A stretch of DNA of 64,000 nucleotides from Liolophura sinensis (taxonomy: Eukaryota > Mollusca > Polyplacophora > Chitonida > Chitonidae): NCBI RefSeq assembly GCF_032854445.1, contig NC_088297.1, forward strand, positions 17,001,127 to 17,065,126, written 5' to 3'. The translations under genes and the position numbers were made by a program. How positions within the stretch are numbered: the first letter of the stretch is position 1; each line of letters opens with the position of its first letter. The notes under the pieces are model-generated. The model searched no databases. It saw only the letters and a list, made by a program, of their open reading frames with translations, and was not told where the DNA came from. Positions 47,142-56,945 of the stretch are shown here, one piece after another.

Positions 47142-47795
47142 AAACTGTTGATAGTTTCTCTTAGCATGAATCCGTCCAAATTCCTTATTGGATACATTCA
47201 TGTAGTTCCCTGGTGGTTTGTGTTTTTGGAAATTGGTTTTACGATTATAGATAGTGGGCGTATTTTATGGTTGATGGCTGGTGTACGAATGTCTGTTTAG
47301 ACGCATAGATTCAGTTGGCTACCACTAGAATCACTAAATGACAAGCCCTTGACCAATAAGAATCCACCTTTCATAGGTTTATATTGAATGTGGCTTCATG
47401 CCAGAAGGTTTTACTCCACTTCCATGGTGAAGGACGGCGGTGTCCACCGGGACCAGGTTTCACACTCACAAACATGACATTGTAGAATATTTTGGGATTG
47501 CGGCGTCAAACCTCAATATTCTGCCAGAATTACGGGAACTAGTATGCCATGTTCGGGCAGCGTACAATTCCCTTGCTTACATCAACGCGTGTATTCTCAA
47601 CCTTGAAATGTGTTAGTTATTCGAGCCCTGGGTACTTTTAGCAGTTGTCCTTCAAAGGCATGCCTTAGGAATGTTATCAATATATCATAGTTTGCTCAAA
47701 GAAATTTTTTGTCGCTGCGGCATAATACCTGTGACGACATACCAGTGACGTTATTCATTATAACATAATACCTCAAACCGCTGCTCCTGTGAGTG
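47142..47795. other. Nothing recognised
   Basis: No coding signal. Confidence 0.4.
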
Positions 47796-47867
47796 CATGT
47801 GTGGGGGGGGGGGGGTGGGGGGGGGTGGGAGGGGGGGGGGGGGTGGCGGCAGAGGGGGCGTTTGTGT
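47796..47867 (+). repeat. Very G-rich tract, potential quadruplex
   Basis: Runs of 8 to 13 G separated by single T, TGGGA or GGCGGCAGA. Strand asymmetry is almost complete. Confidence 0.85.
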
Positions 47868-48113
47868 GTTGGGGATGAGGGGCAAGATTAATGGAGATTT
47901 CACCGAAGAGATAGACCGTGGTATCATCCATGAACCAAATGGGAAATAATTACTGATGATTATCTTTTGATTATCGCTTCAGATACATGAATATTTGATG
48001 TGCTCCGCGTTATTCCCTTGTGAAATCATATGGCAGACGAAAAGATATGCCGCCATACTTTTTGACCCTCTTAATCAGAAATCAGTGGCATTTCTATAGC
48101 TTTGTAAGTCTGA

Positions 48114-48311
48114 GGGGCCTGTTTCACAAGCCTGTAGCCTAAAACTGTAACCAAAGGCAAACTCTTAAACATGTTTCCAGTTTCGTGTAAAAAAAATGCC
48201 AGCTCTGTTTGGTGATAGTACAGTTTCAGCCTATTGTGAGTATACCACTTCGAAATGTTTTGTTTTATCATGAGGTTTTGGAACACAACATGATTTTGTG
48301 AAACAAGTCCC
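48114..48311. mobile_element. Short inverted-repeat element (MITE-like), about 198 bp
   Basis: The left end GGGGCCTGTTTCACAA pairs with the right end TTGTGAAACAAGTCCC (14 of 16). The interior is also partly palindromic (AAACTGTAACC/GTACAGTTT). The termini resemble those of the element at 2413. Confidence 0.6.
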
Positions 48312-48399
48312 AATCTTTACAATCTTTTTACAATCGTGAACTTTCTATATGTGTTGCACCGAAATGAGTATTCACCCAAGTACCTGTCAGCTTATCTCT

Positions 48400-48600
48400 T
48401 TGTTTGCCAACATTTCTTTTAAGGTTAAACTGATTTGTGTGGCAACATTGTGTGTAAACATTTATTTTGTGTTCTCAACATTTCCTTGGCTGTCAACATT
48501 TTTCAAAATAACATCACTCTTTTTAAATGTCAGCATTCAGTTTTGTGTCAACATTCTTTCGAGTGTCAACATTCCCATAGCGCGTCATCAGTTCTTTGTG
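48400..48600. repeat. Degenerate tandem repeat on TGTCAACATT
   Basis: TGTCAACATTT or close variants recur every 20-35 bases about eight times. GGCAACATTGTGTG at about 48440 is the reverse complement of the core at 4205-4432. Confidence 0.6.
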
Positions 48601-48689
48601 TTGCAATGTTGTTGTAGTTTCCTTTTTAAATGTACATGACATTTTTCTAAACCCGTGTTCCTTGTTTGGCGCTGAGCATTAATTACGGG

Positions 48690-48920
48690 GATAGTGCAAC
48701 AACTGGTCGACCCGTAACAGTATAATGGCTCGAATGGGGCAGCTTACTTGCTTTCGATAAGTTGTCTCAGTGAAGTATCGCCAGACAAAAGAGCTGTTGA
48801 AATCCGTCCTGCACCAATGAGGCCCATTACATGCACTCTAAGGACTTTTTCGTCCTCATTTGACTGAAAATTTGTTAAGTACGACGTTAAACTCCAAGCA
48901 CCCAATCACTCACTCTAATC
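48690..48920 (+). repeat. 5'-truncated SINE-B
   Basis: Begins in the body (AACAGTATAATGGCTCGAAT), continues CTTACTTGCTTTCGATAAG, AAGTACGACGTTAAACTCC and a CACTC-like tail; no tRNA-like head. Confidence 0.85.
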
Positions 48921-49979
48921 CAGTAAAATACAGCCAGCTGAACTTGTCTGAGATGGTGGACGGAAGTATTTGTTCTGTGTAGTATGGCGTGTCTCGGTAA
49001 AGATCACAAGCACTGTAAATCAGTTTGATGGTTGTTTGGAGTTCCGTACGCATGAGCCACACTATTCTAATATCGTCTTAAAACTGGACAGTCGTAAATT
49101 ACGGTTTTAGAATAAAACATTCTTTTGTGCGGAGACACATGCCTATCAAAACCATCTATAAAGAAGTAAGAAGACAGCGAAATGTATAAATCAATGAATT
49201 GATTGTCTCTCCTAATACAATTTTTATTACGCTTTTTATCACGCTTCACGGAACCGTATTGCATGCTAGCACTGATTCCCCTTGGAACGAAAGGTGTGCC
49301 ATATTATATTCTGAAATGAAAATATATATATATATATATACACACATTGTCACATAGCAAACTGCTTTTGTCTTCCACATTTGGTCCATCACCCATAAAC
49401 ATGTGTTCAATGCGTTTGTCCATGAATTTGATATTGCGGTTTAAAACAGTAATCAACAAAAGTTTTACTCACACGATCGTGACCGGGATGAAACCGGAGT
49501 ACACAGGGTGAACCACTCGCTTTTTGGCAAGTATCTGACGGATCCCGATGTTTGGCGCATAGATTATCACTCACAGATTTTACTCTTTATATGACACACT
49601 GGTGGAAAGCTTCTGATTTCGCTCAGACACACGAACTTCATGCTAGACCACTTGAGCGGCTTTCGGAAGCCTTTTTTGTCACCAAGGCTCAAACGAACTG
49701 TAGTTGCAGGAGGGATCTCGAGAATGGGGCTGTTTGGGCCCATGCAGTGCAGCACTTTAGGCCTAAGGCTTGTCATCTATTGCCCTTTTCTGCCTTTGGA
49801 ATGACTGCCTGTGAGCAGACTTGCAACGCATTACCCAGGCATTGTGGGAGTTGTCAGTTCAGTTTGAACCAGAGGCGCCATTGTGCGGGGAAAGTCATCA
49901 CAATCCGTGTCCAGATTCAGAGCTAAATCATTTCATATCCACGCATGAAGCTCCATGTAAATATATGTGAATTTGTGTA
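48921..49979. other. Nothing firmly recognised; (AT)n at 49322-49340
   Basis: A 124-codon plus frame at 49552-49926 has no ATG start and no domain. CCCACAATGC (minus, near 49847) resembles a ZNF143/Staf core, but with no gene next to it. Confidence 0.4.
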
Positions 49980-50199
49980 CTTATTTATTTGACTGGTGTT
50001 ACTCAAGAATATTTCACTTATACGACGGCGGCCAGCATTATGGTGAGAGGAAACCCACGGACAACCGCAGGTTCCCACGTACCTTCGGAGAAAAAGCAAG
50101 CATGTGGTGGAGTTGAACTCACAGCAAACGCGTTGATGAAACACTCCTGGGCCATTATGCTGCGTTGGCACGCTAACCACCTCGGCCGCGGAGGGCCCA
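49980..50199 (-). repeat. SINE-A with internal deletions, head retained
   Basis: TATTTATTTGACTGGTGTT, ACTCAAGAATATTTCACTT, CGGCGGCCAGCATTATGG, GAGTTGAACTCACAGC and ACGCTAACCACCTCGGCCGC (inverted A box). Confidence 0.9.
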
Positions 50200-50224
50200 G
50201 TGTAGATGCAACCTAATTTGATTT

Positions 50225-50466
50225 TCAAATCCGGGGCACTGTATCCTGCACCGTTCTAAAGCCCTTCCATACCCCTTTCTTGAAGGACACAGTCACTCTA
50301 CGGAACGTCATATACCCGTACAGGCGAACGCTCATAAGAACTCGATATGCACTCCCTATTTTCTTCCCACAATTGAATTCCGCGCTATATATGTCCATCC
50401 CTCCCGGCAGAAATTGGATTAGGACGCACCCTGTTCCCTGGCAGTTGACACGTTTACTTTTCCAGG
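50225..50466 (-). CDS. Candidate terminal exon of an unknown protein
   Basis: An open minus-strand stretch from a plausible acceptor (TTCTTCATACTGTAG, ending at 50467) to TGA at 50225, 80 codons. It reads AWKSKRVNCQGTGC, then MDIYSAEFNCGKK, VLMSVRLYGYMTFRRVTVSF and WKGFRTVQDTVPRI. Alternating hydrophobic and polar residues suggest beta strands, and the base composition is higher in GC than the surroundings. The frame stays open further upstream to an ATG at 50560, so it may not be spliced at all. I recognise no family and found no partner exon. It could be a real 3' exon, a relic of a gene, or chance. Confidence 0.25.
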
Positions 50467-50957
50467 CTACAGTATGAAGAATGGATGTGCATAATTTATG
50501 GTTACAAGAAAGCTTCATTGGCGATGTAAGGCTGAGAGTGGAGAGAAAGAAAGGGTACAAAAGAAACGCTGAAAAGTTCTGCTGTTGTGAGTGAAGGCGG
50601 AAAAGCTAACAAATGTATAGCAGATAACTAGTAACGTCATGTGGCAAACTGTGCTGTGGGGTAAATACACGTGCAGGTTTAGCTCAAGGCGAAGACAATC
50701 TAACGTAAAAGTTTTTATTAGAGACTTCCTGTATTGGTTTTTGTCTTCTTGGGTGTATAAAGATGCTCGGCATCTCCGGTGTTCGTCCAATAAAACTCTT
50801 GCTTCCGTTTTTCGGTGTTTCAAGTTTGATCTTTTTAGTCATTTGTGTTATTAAACGACGGCTGAGTTGGGAACTGTGCAAACAGTTTGCCTTCTTAACC
50901 GAAGAGGGTGGTCATCTAATTAGATAGGGATATAGGAGTTACTTCAGATTTTATTAG

Positions 50958-51114
50958 TCCGGCCATACACGGGAAGGTCTTTCAGCAGCCTGCGGATGGT
51001 CGTGAGATTTCCCCGGGCTATTCCCGGTTTCCTCCCACCATAATGCTGGCCGCCGTCGTATAAGTGAAATATTCTTGAGTACGGTGTAAAACACCAATCA
51101 AATAAATAAATAAA
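50958..51114 (+). repeat. 5'-truncated SINE-A
   Basis: Starts at GTCCGGCCATACACGGGAAG and runs to GAGTACGGTGTAAAACACC and an AAAT tail. Confidence 0.88.
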
Positions 51115-51124
51115 ATCAAATGTT

Positions 51125-51480
51125 ATTACCCTATGCATCGAAACATTTCCAATACCAGCCGACAACCAAAATGACTCAGCTCAGTAATCACAAGGCCATT
51201 TCCTACAACGACGTTTAATACACCCATAAAATTACTTTAGAATATAAAACACATAATTCGGACAGAAACATTCAAGGAAAAGCAATCAACAGTTTGCAAT
51301 GATGTTGAAATGTTTTAGGCGAATGGGTGAAATCATTTTTCAAATCGTGTATCATGCAACTATATAAGTTGTCGATAATAAATGTGTGTCTCAGTTGCGC
51401 GTTGATTGCAACATATATTCAACGTGGCGATCTAATCTAACAAGATGTATACATAGCCCTTAGCGAAAGTACTATAGAAG
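51125..51480 (+). repeat. Family G dispersed repeat, copy 1 (5' part)
   Basis: CTATGCATCGAAACATTTCC, CACAAGGCCATTTCCTACAA, CGACGTTTAATAC, AAGCAATCAACAGTTTGCAA and CTATATAAGTTGTCGATAAT match 59965-60310 in the same order. Confidence 0.75.
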
Positions 51481-51809
51481 CCGAGTACTAAATCTGTCTA
51501 GATGTAAGCAAATAATAAATGCTGTCTATTTGCAGCATTTTGGCATAACTTTATGGCTCACTAAAGCAGGGGTTTCGTCCAGCCAGGTCACTACATAGTT
51601 AAGAAATCGACAACATTCGCATGATCGATTGGCCTCTTACATCTATATAATTTAAAATAAGTAATGAGAATATTCGATAGGTAAGGCTTAATGTTCTTGG
51701 TACCTTGAAAGTTGAAATCAGATCTGACTGTTCTCGTGACAATCAGCTGTTCACAGCGCTCGTTTCTTGAGTTCGTTTAAGACCGCTCCACCAATATCTC
51801 TGGCATGTC

Positions 51810-51955
51810 TACACGTCACACGTGAGAAAGATTGCATGTAACTTGCCAAAGGTCAATGGCTTGTCCCAGGCATTCCAGTTTCCTCCACCCATAAAACTGA
51901 TCCCTCATGATATATCAGTGAAGTTTGAGTATGGTGTTCTATGTGTCAAATATAT
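51810..51955 (+). repeat. Degenerate SINE-A 3' part
   Basis: CAGTTTCCTCCACCCATAAA, ATATCAGTGAAGTTTGAGTA and TGGTGTTC follow SINE-A order with many changes. Confidence 0.45.
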
Positions 51956-52054
51956 TCTTCACCAAACCATACCGTTTACTTCAAAGTAAGGCAACTGCTC
52001 GGTTCTTCCATATTCATTTATCTGATGTATTTACGAACTGACGTCTATAAGACA

Positions 52055-52255
52055 CAGTATCCAAATCGTGTGCCATTAAAGTTTGTTAACTATTGAAAAT
52101 AGGTATCTCAGTTGCGTTTAGATTGCAAGTATTCAACACGACGAATATAGATCCTAAGTGCATCGATATTTACTTACAAGAAAATTATACTCATTGTAGA
52201 ATGTAGAATAATGGCGTTTAATTGAATAAACTTGACACACCATTTTTTTGCCATG
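52055..52255 (+). repeat. Family G dispersed repeat, 3' part
   Basis: CAAATCGTGTGCCATTAAAG, TCAGTTGCGTTTAGATTGC, ATTTACTTACAAGAAAATTA, TACTCATTGTAGAATG and TAATGGCGTTTAATTGAATA match 60190-60470. It may be a second copy or the separated end of the one at 51125. Confidence 0.7.
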
Positions 52256-52324
52256 TATAATATAAAACTGACTATGTGTGGACTCTCACAAATATTAGTA
52301 ATCAAGGTGTGCAAAATCTTGAGA

Positions 52325-52510
52325 AGAAGCCCACAGGTAAATGATCACACGTAACCGGTGAAATTCGGCCTGTTGCTAATTTACTTTGGAATCCAATATA
52401 TTCTAACTATTAATGTACGAGCTAACATAGTGGCAACTGAGACTCCCCCCTCCACCCTCCCGATCCACACACACACCTAGCACCAAGATTCAGGCAGAAC
52501 TTGGTGAAAC
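52325..52510 (+). repeat. Family D repeat, copy 8 (5' part lost)
   Basis: AGGTAAATGATCACACGTAA, CCGGTGAAATTCGGCCTGTT, ATATTCTAACTATTAATG and ACCTAGCACCAAGATTCAGG. An inserted CCCTCCACCC-rich patch lies at 52445-52475. Confidence 0.7.
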
Positions 52511-53362
52511 AAATGATGTTACTTTATTAAGTCGAGAATAAAGCATTTGTCTGTTGGGTTATTTTGTTTCATGGTAACATAAGAAGGCAGTGAATAAACG
52601 ATCGGCAAAACTTGTGGAAGTCATTATTAGAAGTATCCATTGCGGGATGCATTGTATTCTTGTCTGTCGTAAAATTTTGTTATCAGTTCTCGTTAGTAAT
52701 TTACTAATTAACTTGAGTCCCGGACGTTGATGAGTAACTAAAAGGATTTTATCTGATCCTAACTATTTTGTTACAACGTTTCGTTATTATTAAAATGCTT
52801 TTAAATTACTACTGCTCAAGACCATAACTTATCAAATTATGGCAATATTGCACACATCCGGCTTATTATAGCCACAGCTGACTCCATGACGTCAGTAAAA
52901 GCATTACATTTCGGCGTTACGAAATATTGCAGCGAAATGGGATTTAGTTTGCCTCTAATTTGAAAGTACATGGACAATTTTGGTTTCGCTTCGTGTTAAA
53001 CTTTACCAATGACGAAAGGCAAATCATTTCGGCTTGCATACTGACAGAGTTTTAATGTCTTTAGTGCGGAAATAAAAATTTGAAAACGTGTTAAATTGTA
53101 TTGAATTATGTTCCGGAAATGTCTGTTTAATGGCGAGTTTTTAAATTAATACCATTTTTTTTCACAGGGGGCTATAATTTATCGCTGATATGCTCTTGTA
53201 TGGCTTGAGAACTAAATCTACTCACTCCCTTGTAACTATAATTCTCTCTACATAACAATTTCCGTTTCACCGTGCTCGTTTTCCGCAAATCCCATACTCA
53301 TCGCTGTGGAATATTCAGATAAACAAACCACTAGGTTCCTTTGCATAAATATCTGATAGACT
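52511..53362. other. Nothing recognised
   Basis: Very AT-rich. Confidence 0.4.
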
Positions 53363-53472
53363 ATTTATATATTTATCTATTTATTTGTTTGTCTATTTAT
53401 TCAACTGGTGTTTTACGCTCTACTCAAGAATATTTCATCTGTACGACGGCAGCCAGCATTATGGTGGAGAGG
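53363..53472 (-). repeat. SINE-A 3' fragment
   Basis: TTTATTTGTTTGTCTATTTA, TTCAACTGGTGTTTTACGCT, GTACGACGGCAGCCAGC and ATTATGGTGG. Confidence 0.8.
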
Positions 53473-53591
53473 GACACAAATGTATATGTATAAAAAATAT
53501 TCTACAAATACCAGTAACTGCTGTGGGTTTCGGAATTGAATAATCATAAATTTGCGTACGCTCATTTTAGCTGTGATTTAATATCACGTTG

Positions 53592-53733
53592 CTCCAGCCG
53601 TACGTGGAAAGATCTGACAGCAACCTTCGGATGGTCGTGAGTTTCATCTGGGCTTTGGCCAGTTTCCTTCCAAAATAATGCTGACCGCTATATAAGTGAA
53701 ATATTCCTGAAACAACAATCAAGTAAATAAAAT
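53592..53733 (+). repeat. SINE-A 3' fragment
   Basis: CTCCAGCCGTACGTGGAAAG, TTCGGATGGTCGTGAGTTTC, TATAAGTGAAATATTCCTG, a deletion, and AACAATCAAGTAAATAAA. Confidence 0.8.
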
Positions 53734-53832
53734 AATGCATCATATTGTTGTATATTTGATTAAGATTTTCGCATTTACGGCACTTAGAATGCCAAAAACA
53801 TGAAAACATGTTGCATTTTTACAACACTTTGC

Positions 53833-54086
53833 GGAGGGCCTCCGTGGCTCAGTTGGTTAGCACGCTAGCGCAGCGTAATGACCCAGGAGCCTCTCACCAA
53901 TGCGGTCGCTGTGAGTTCAAGTCCAGCTAATGCTGGCTTCCTCTCCGGCCGTACGTGGGAGTGTCCATCAGCAACCTGCAGATGGTCGTGGGTTCCTCCC
54001 GGGCTTTGCCAGTTTTTCCCACCTGCCCGAATATAAGTGAAATATTCTTGAGTACGGCCTGAAACACTTGTGAAATAAATAAATAT
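53833..54086 (+). repeat. Full-length SINE-A with intact A and B boxes
   Basis: GGCCTCCGTGGCTCAGTTGG and TTAGCACGCTAGCG form the A-box arm; GAGTTCAAGTCCAGC is the B box. The tail is GAGTACGGCCTGAAACAC followed by AAAT and (AT)n. Confidence 0.92.
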
Positions 54087-54232
54087 ATATATATATATAA
54101 ATACATCACCTTGCGTGTTTTTTACATGTACGCAATTGGTTGGAAATTGAGTCAGAAAGACAGAGTTTGTCTACAGGCAGTAGTACAAGCTGCCAGCAAA
54201 TTATCCTGTAAAACTATACGGTTTATTATAGA

Positions 54233-54424
54233 AGCCCATAGAGAACATTTGGCTACCTGGACCTTTCTTATACACGACGAAGCAGAGAGGAAGCGAGTCT
54301 GAGAGGTAACGGTAACGAAGCGGGTCATCTCGTTGTCTCGCTATATCTCTGCCCGCCACCTTGCTGCCTCGTTGCCTCGCACTGTTCAAGAAAGGTCGAG
54401 GTAGCTAGATGTCCTCTATCGGCT
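54233..54424. mobile_element. Foldback element, arms about 55-65 bp
   Basis: The left arm AGCCCATAGAGAACATTTGG, CTACCTGGACCTTTCTT pairs with the right arm (reverse complement AGCCGATAGAGGACATCTAG, CTACCTCGACCTTTCTT). The interior is rich in GAGGCAACGAGG-like words. Non-coding. Confidence 0.65.
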
Positions 54425-55372
54425 TGCATAGTTTATCATTGCAGTGTGAGTTAGTTGCACAATATTTATGCTGTCTATGGAATACTTCCCTGGACGATTT
54501 ATATTAGAGTAGAACTACGTTGTTGGGGTTTTTTTTTTCGATAAATATCCGTCACGTAGTTTTCAAATAAGAAAATGAATGTGTAGAATCAGACATTCTA
54601 ATACAAATCGTGAACCATAATGGACGTGGCATGGCAATAATTCGGAAAGCAAACGTCTTACACGAATCATCAAAGAAGTAAGACAGTATGTAATAATTAC
54701 AGGATGGAGTGATGTAAAATGAAATAGGCAACAATTTTCAGTTTTGCTCGAAAAAAACGTTTTAGGTGTATATTTAAACCGTGAATCATTAGGGTATACA
54801 AGTTACCGTTAACTAAGATTACTCATTTCGGTGTCGCTGTGGTTGCAACTGTTCATAATGACGCCAATTCTTTTCAGCAATTTTGGCAGCTAAGGAGTAA
54901 TGTTCGCTGTTCAACAGCGAAACCTTGCAACATCAATGCTCAACTCCTTTGGTTAGCTGTGGTCTATATTACCATATTCCATGCTGAACTCACAATATCG
55001 ATTTTTTTTTTGAAAGAAAAATTACGTAACGTAAAAACTTCTGTGTTATGTACCTTTTTGGTTTGTCCTGGGAATAAATGTGGAAACATGCTGTTGTTAA
55101 CAATCCATATATAAGGGATTTTAGACATAAGCTCTTCGATCGTTGAACATATTGACATCCGTGTGCTAGAGAAGCAGTCGACTAAACCAGAAAGCTTTTC
55201 TGATTAATATGTGACTTTATGTAGAAGATTTGCACATGTATGTAATCCAAGCAGTGATAGAGGTATGTTAGCGAGATTTAATAATCGTAGGGAATAGAGC
55301 AGAATAGTTGTGGGATAAATCTAAAATGTATGTATCGATTTTTTCAGCCAGATCTTTTAAAGTCCTGTGTAC
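54425..55372. other. Nothing recognised
   Basis: Short frames only. Confidence 0.4.
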
Positions 55373-55374
55373 AT

Positions 55375-55409
<35 letters not shown>

Positions 55410-55550
55410 TTTGATTGGTGTTTTACGCCGTACTCAAGAATATTTCACTTATACGACGGCGGCCAGCATTATGGTGGGAGGAAACCGAGCACAGCGCGAG
55501 GAAACCCACGGCCATCCACAGGTTGCAGGCTGACCTTCCAGCCTGGGTAT
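55373..55550 (-). repeat. SINE-A 3' part with an expanded (ATTT)n tail
   Basis: About ten ATTT units, then GATTGGTGTTTTACGCCGTA, CGGCGGCCAGCATTATGG and ACCCACGGCCATCCACAGG. Confidence 0.9.
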
Positions 55551-55658
55551 AAGTATCGTCTTAAGTAACGGTAATGCAAATATTGTTTTTGAACAACCAA
55601 AGATTTGGAGTTTTTGAGCTGTTCGTTTTTAGAGAATTACTCCTCCAAAAAAAGCAAG

Positions 55659-55765
55659 GTCAAACAAACGCAAAAGGTCAAACTCAAAAGGTCAAACAAA
55701 GGCAAACGCAAACGGTCAAACAGGGTCAAACAAAGGCAAACGCAAAAGGTCAAACAACGCAAAAT
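55659..55765. repeat. Short tandem repeat of AAGGTCAAAC / AAAGGCAAACGC words
   Basis: Irregular mix of AGGTCAAACAAA and GGCAAACGCAAA units. Lysine- and glutamine-rich frames here come from the repeat. Confidence 0.8.
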
Positions 55766-56191
55766 ATTGCGAATATTTCAAACATGTACACCATTCAAAC
55801 CTGACTACATGTTCAAACTGGTAATGAAGTGAAATCCTGTTGTTTTTTTACGTAGTAATTATATGGGAAGTTCTGGGCCAACCATGGATTGGGTAATCCA
55901 GTATAGCTTCGGTACACCGTTAACAAATATGCAAGAGATTGTTCTGATTCAGGTGATTGAAGATTTGTTCTCAGCAAAGGTGACTACAGCGGTCAAGTGA
56001 GGATTTGAATGATTACTCCACCTGATTCAACTGCGCTTTAAAGTCAGGAGAACCGGAGAAAGTAGCAGGAGAAATGCGGTGGTTTCTTTAAGAAATCATA
56101 GTTTCCTAAAACTGAAAAAAAATTAACCTCGGCGTCGTTTATGTATGACGTTTAACCCGGATAAAACAAATTTAAAGGTATACAGTACAAT

Positions 56192-56297
56192 CACCCGGTT
56201 TCCTCCTTCCATAATGCTGGCCACCGTCGTATAAGTGAAATATTCTTCACTACGGCGTAAAACACCAATCAAATAAATAAATCAATAAATAAATATA
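56192..56297 (+). repeat. SINE-A 3' fragment
   Basis: CCCGGTTTCCTCCTTCCATA, CACCGTCGTATAAGTGAAAT, ACTACGGCGTAAAACACC and AAAT tail. Confidence 0.88.
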
Positions 56298-56858
56298 GTA
56301 CACTCAATTTTACCTCTCAAACATACCCGTAAGTTTGATCAAGGACAAGTTTTCATTCGTAGGGTGGAGAGGCTATATCCACCATGGAGTCGATGAACAA
56401 AACGATGGAGCGCAGCGTTATAAAACATTCTAATGAATCACCATTGCGGATTCCATAGAAAGAGACAGATTCCTCCAGAAAGCATGTTAACACGATGAAA
56501 ATACAGCCCCTAAAAACTGGGGGCATTCTAATTTATTTTAAGCTCTTTATTGTTGCTGGTTAGAGCGTGTACTGTGTAAATGACACACTCAAGGTGATCG
56601 AGAAAGGATGTCTATGCCTTGTAGATTCCGCATTTCATCCTGGAGAATATGACTCTCTCCACCGCGCAAGCGTTATATCTTACCAAAATCCGAACAGCTT
56701 ACCGCCAACTATGTCGACAAGAACGGTATTCATGGCACTCAGGTGAGAACAAATTAAACGAGGATAACGTGGACACCTGTCAGCTCATCTCTGAAGAACT
56801 AAGGATAACGTCCTCGCCAAATACCGACGATACGAGTCTCGTCAAACCCAACCGGTGA
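56298..56858. other. Nothing recognised
   Basis: A 69-codon plus frame at 56649 shows no domain. Confidence 0.4.
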
Positions 56859-56859
56859 C

Positions 56860-56945
56860 GGCAGCTGTTCAAACTCGCTGCCCCAGCTTACGACTCTGCC
56901 GACCACTGGTCCCATCGATCACCAACTGAGCTACGACGATGAGTG
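56860..56945 (-). repeat. tRNA-like sequence, probably a SINE head
   Basis: On the minus strand the A box CGTAGCTCAGTTGGTGATC (56935-56917) is tRNA-perfect, and GCGAGTTTGAACAGC about 45 bases later is a plausible B box. Acceptor arms do not pair well, so a functional tRNA is unlikely. Confidence 0.45.

Noticed and set aside
49552-49926. 124-codon Cys-containing plus frame
   Set aside because: Opens at TTG with no early ATG, has no signal peptide, and its cysteine spacing fits no family I know.
55574-55832. Lys/Gln-rich frames
   Set aside because: Caused by the AAGGTCAAAC-type tandem repeat.
56860-56945. Functional tRNA gene
   Set aside because: Internal promoter boxes are good, but acceptor and anticodon arms do not pair convincingly; treated as a SINE head.
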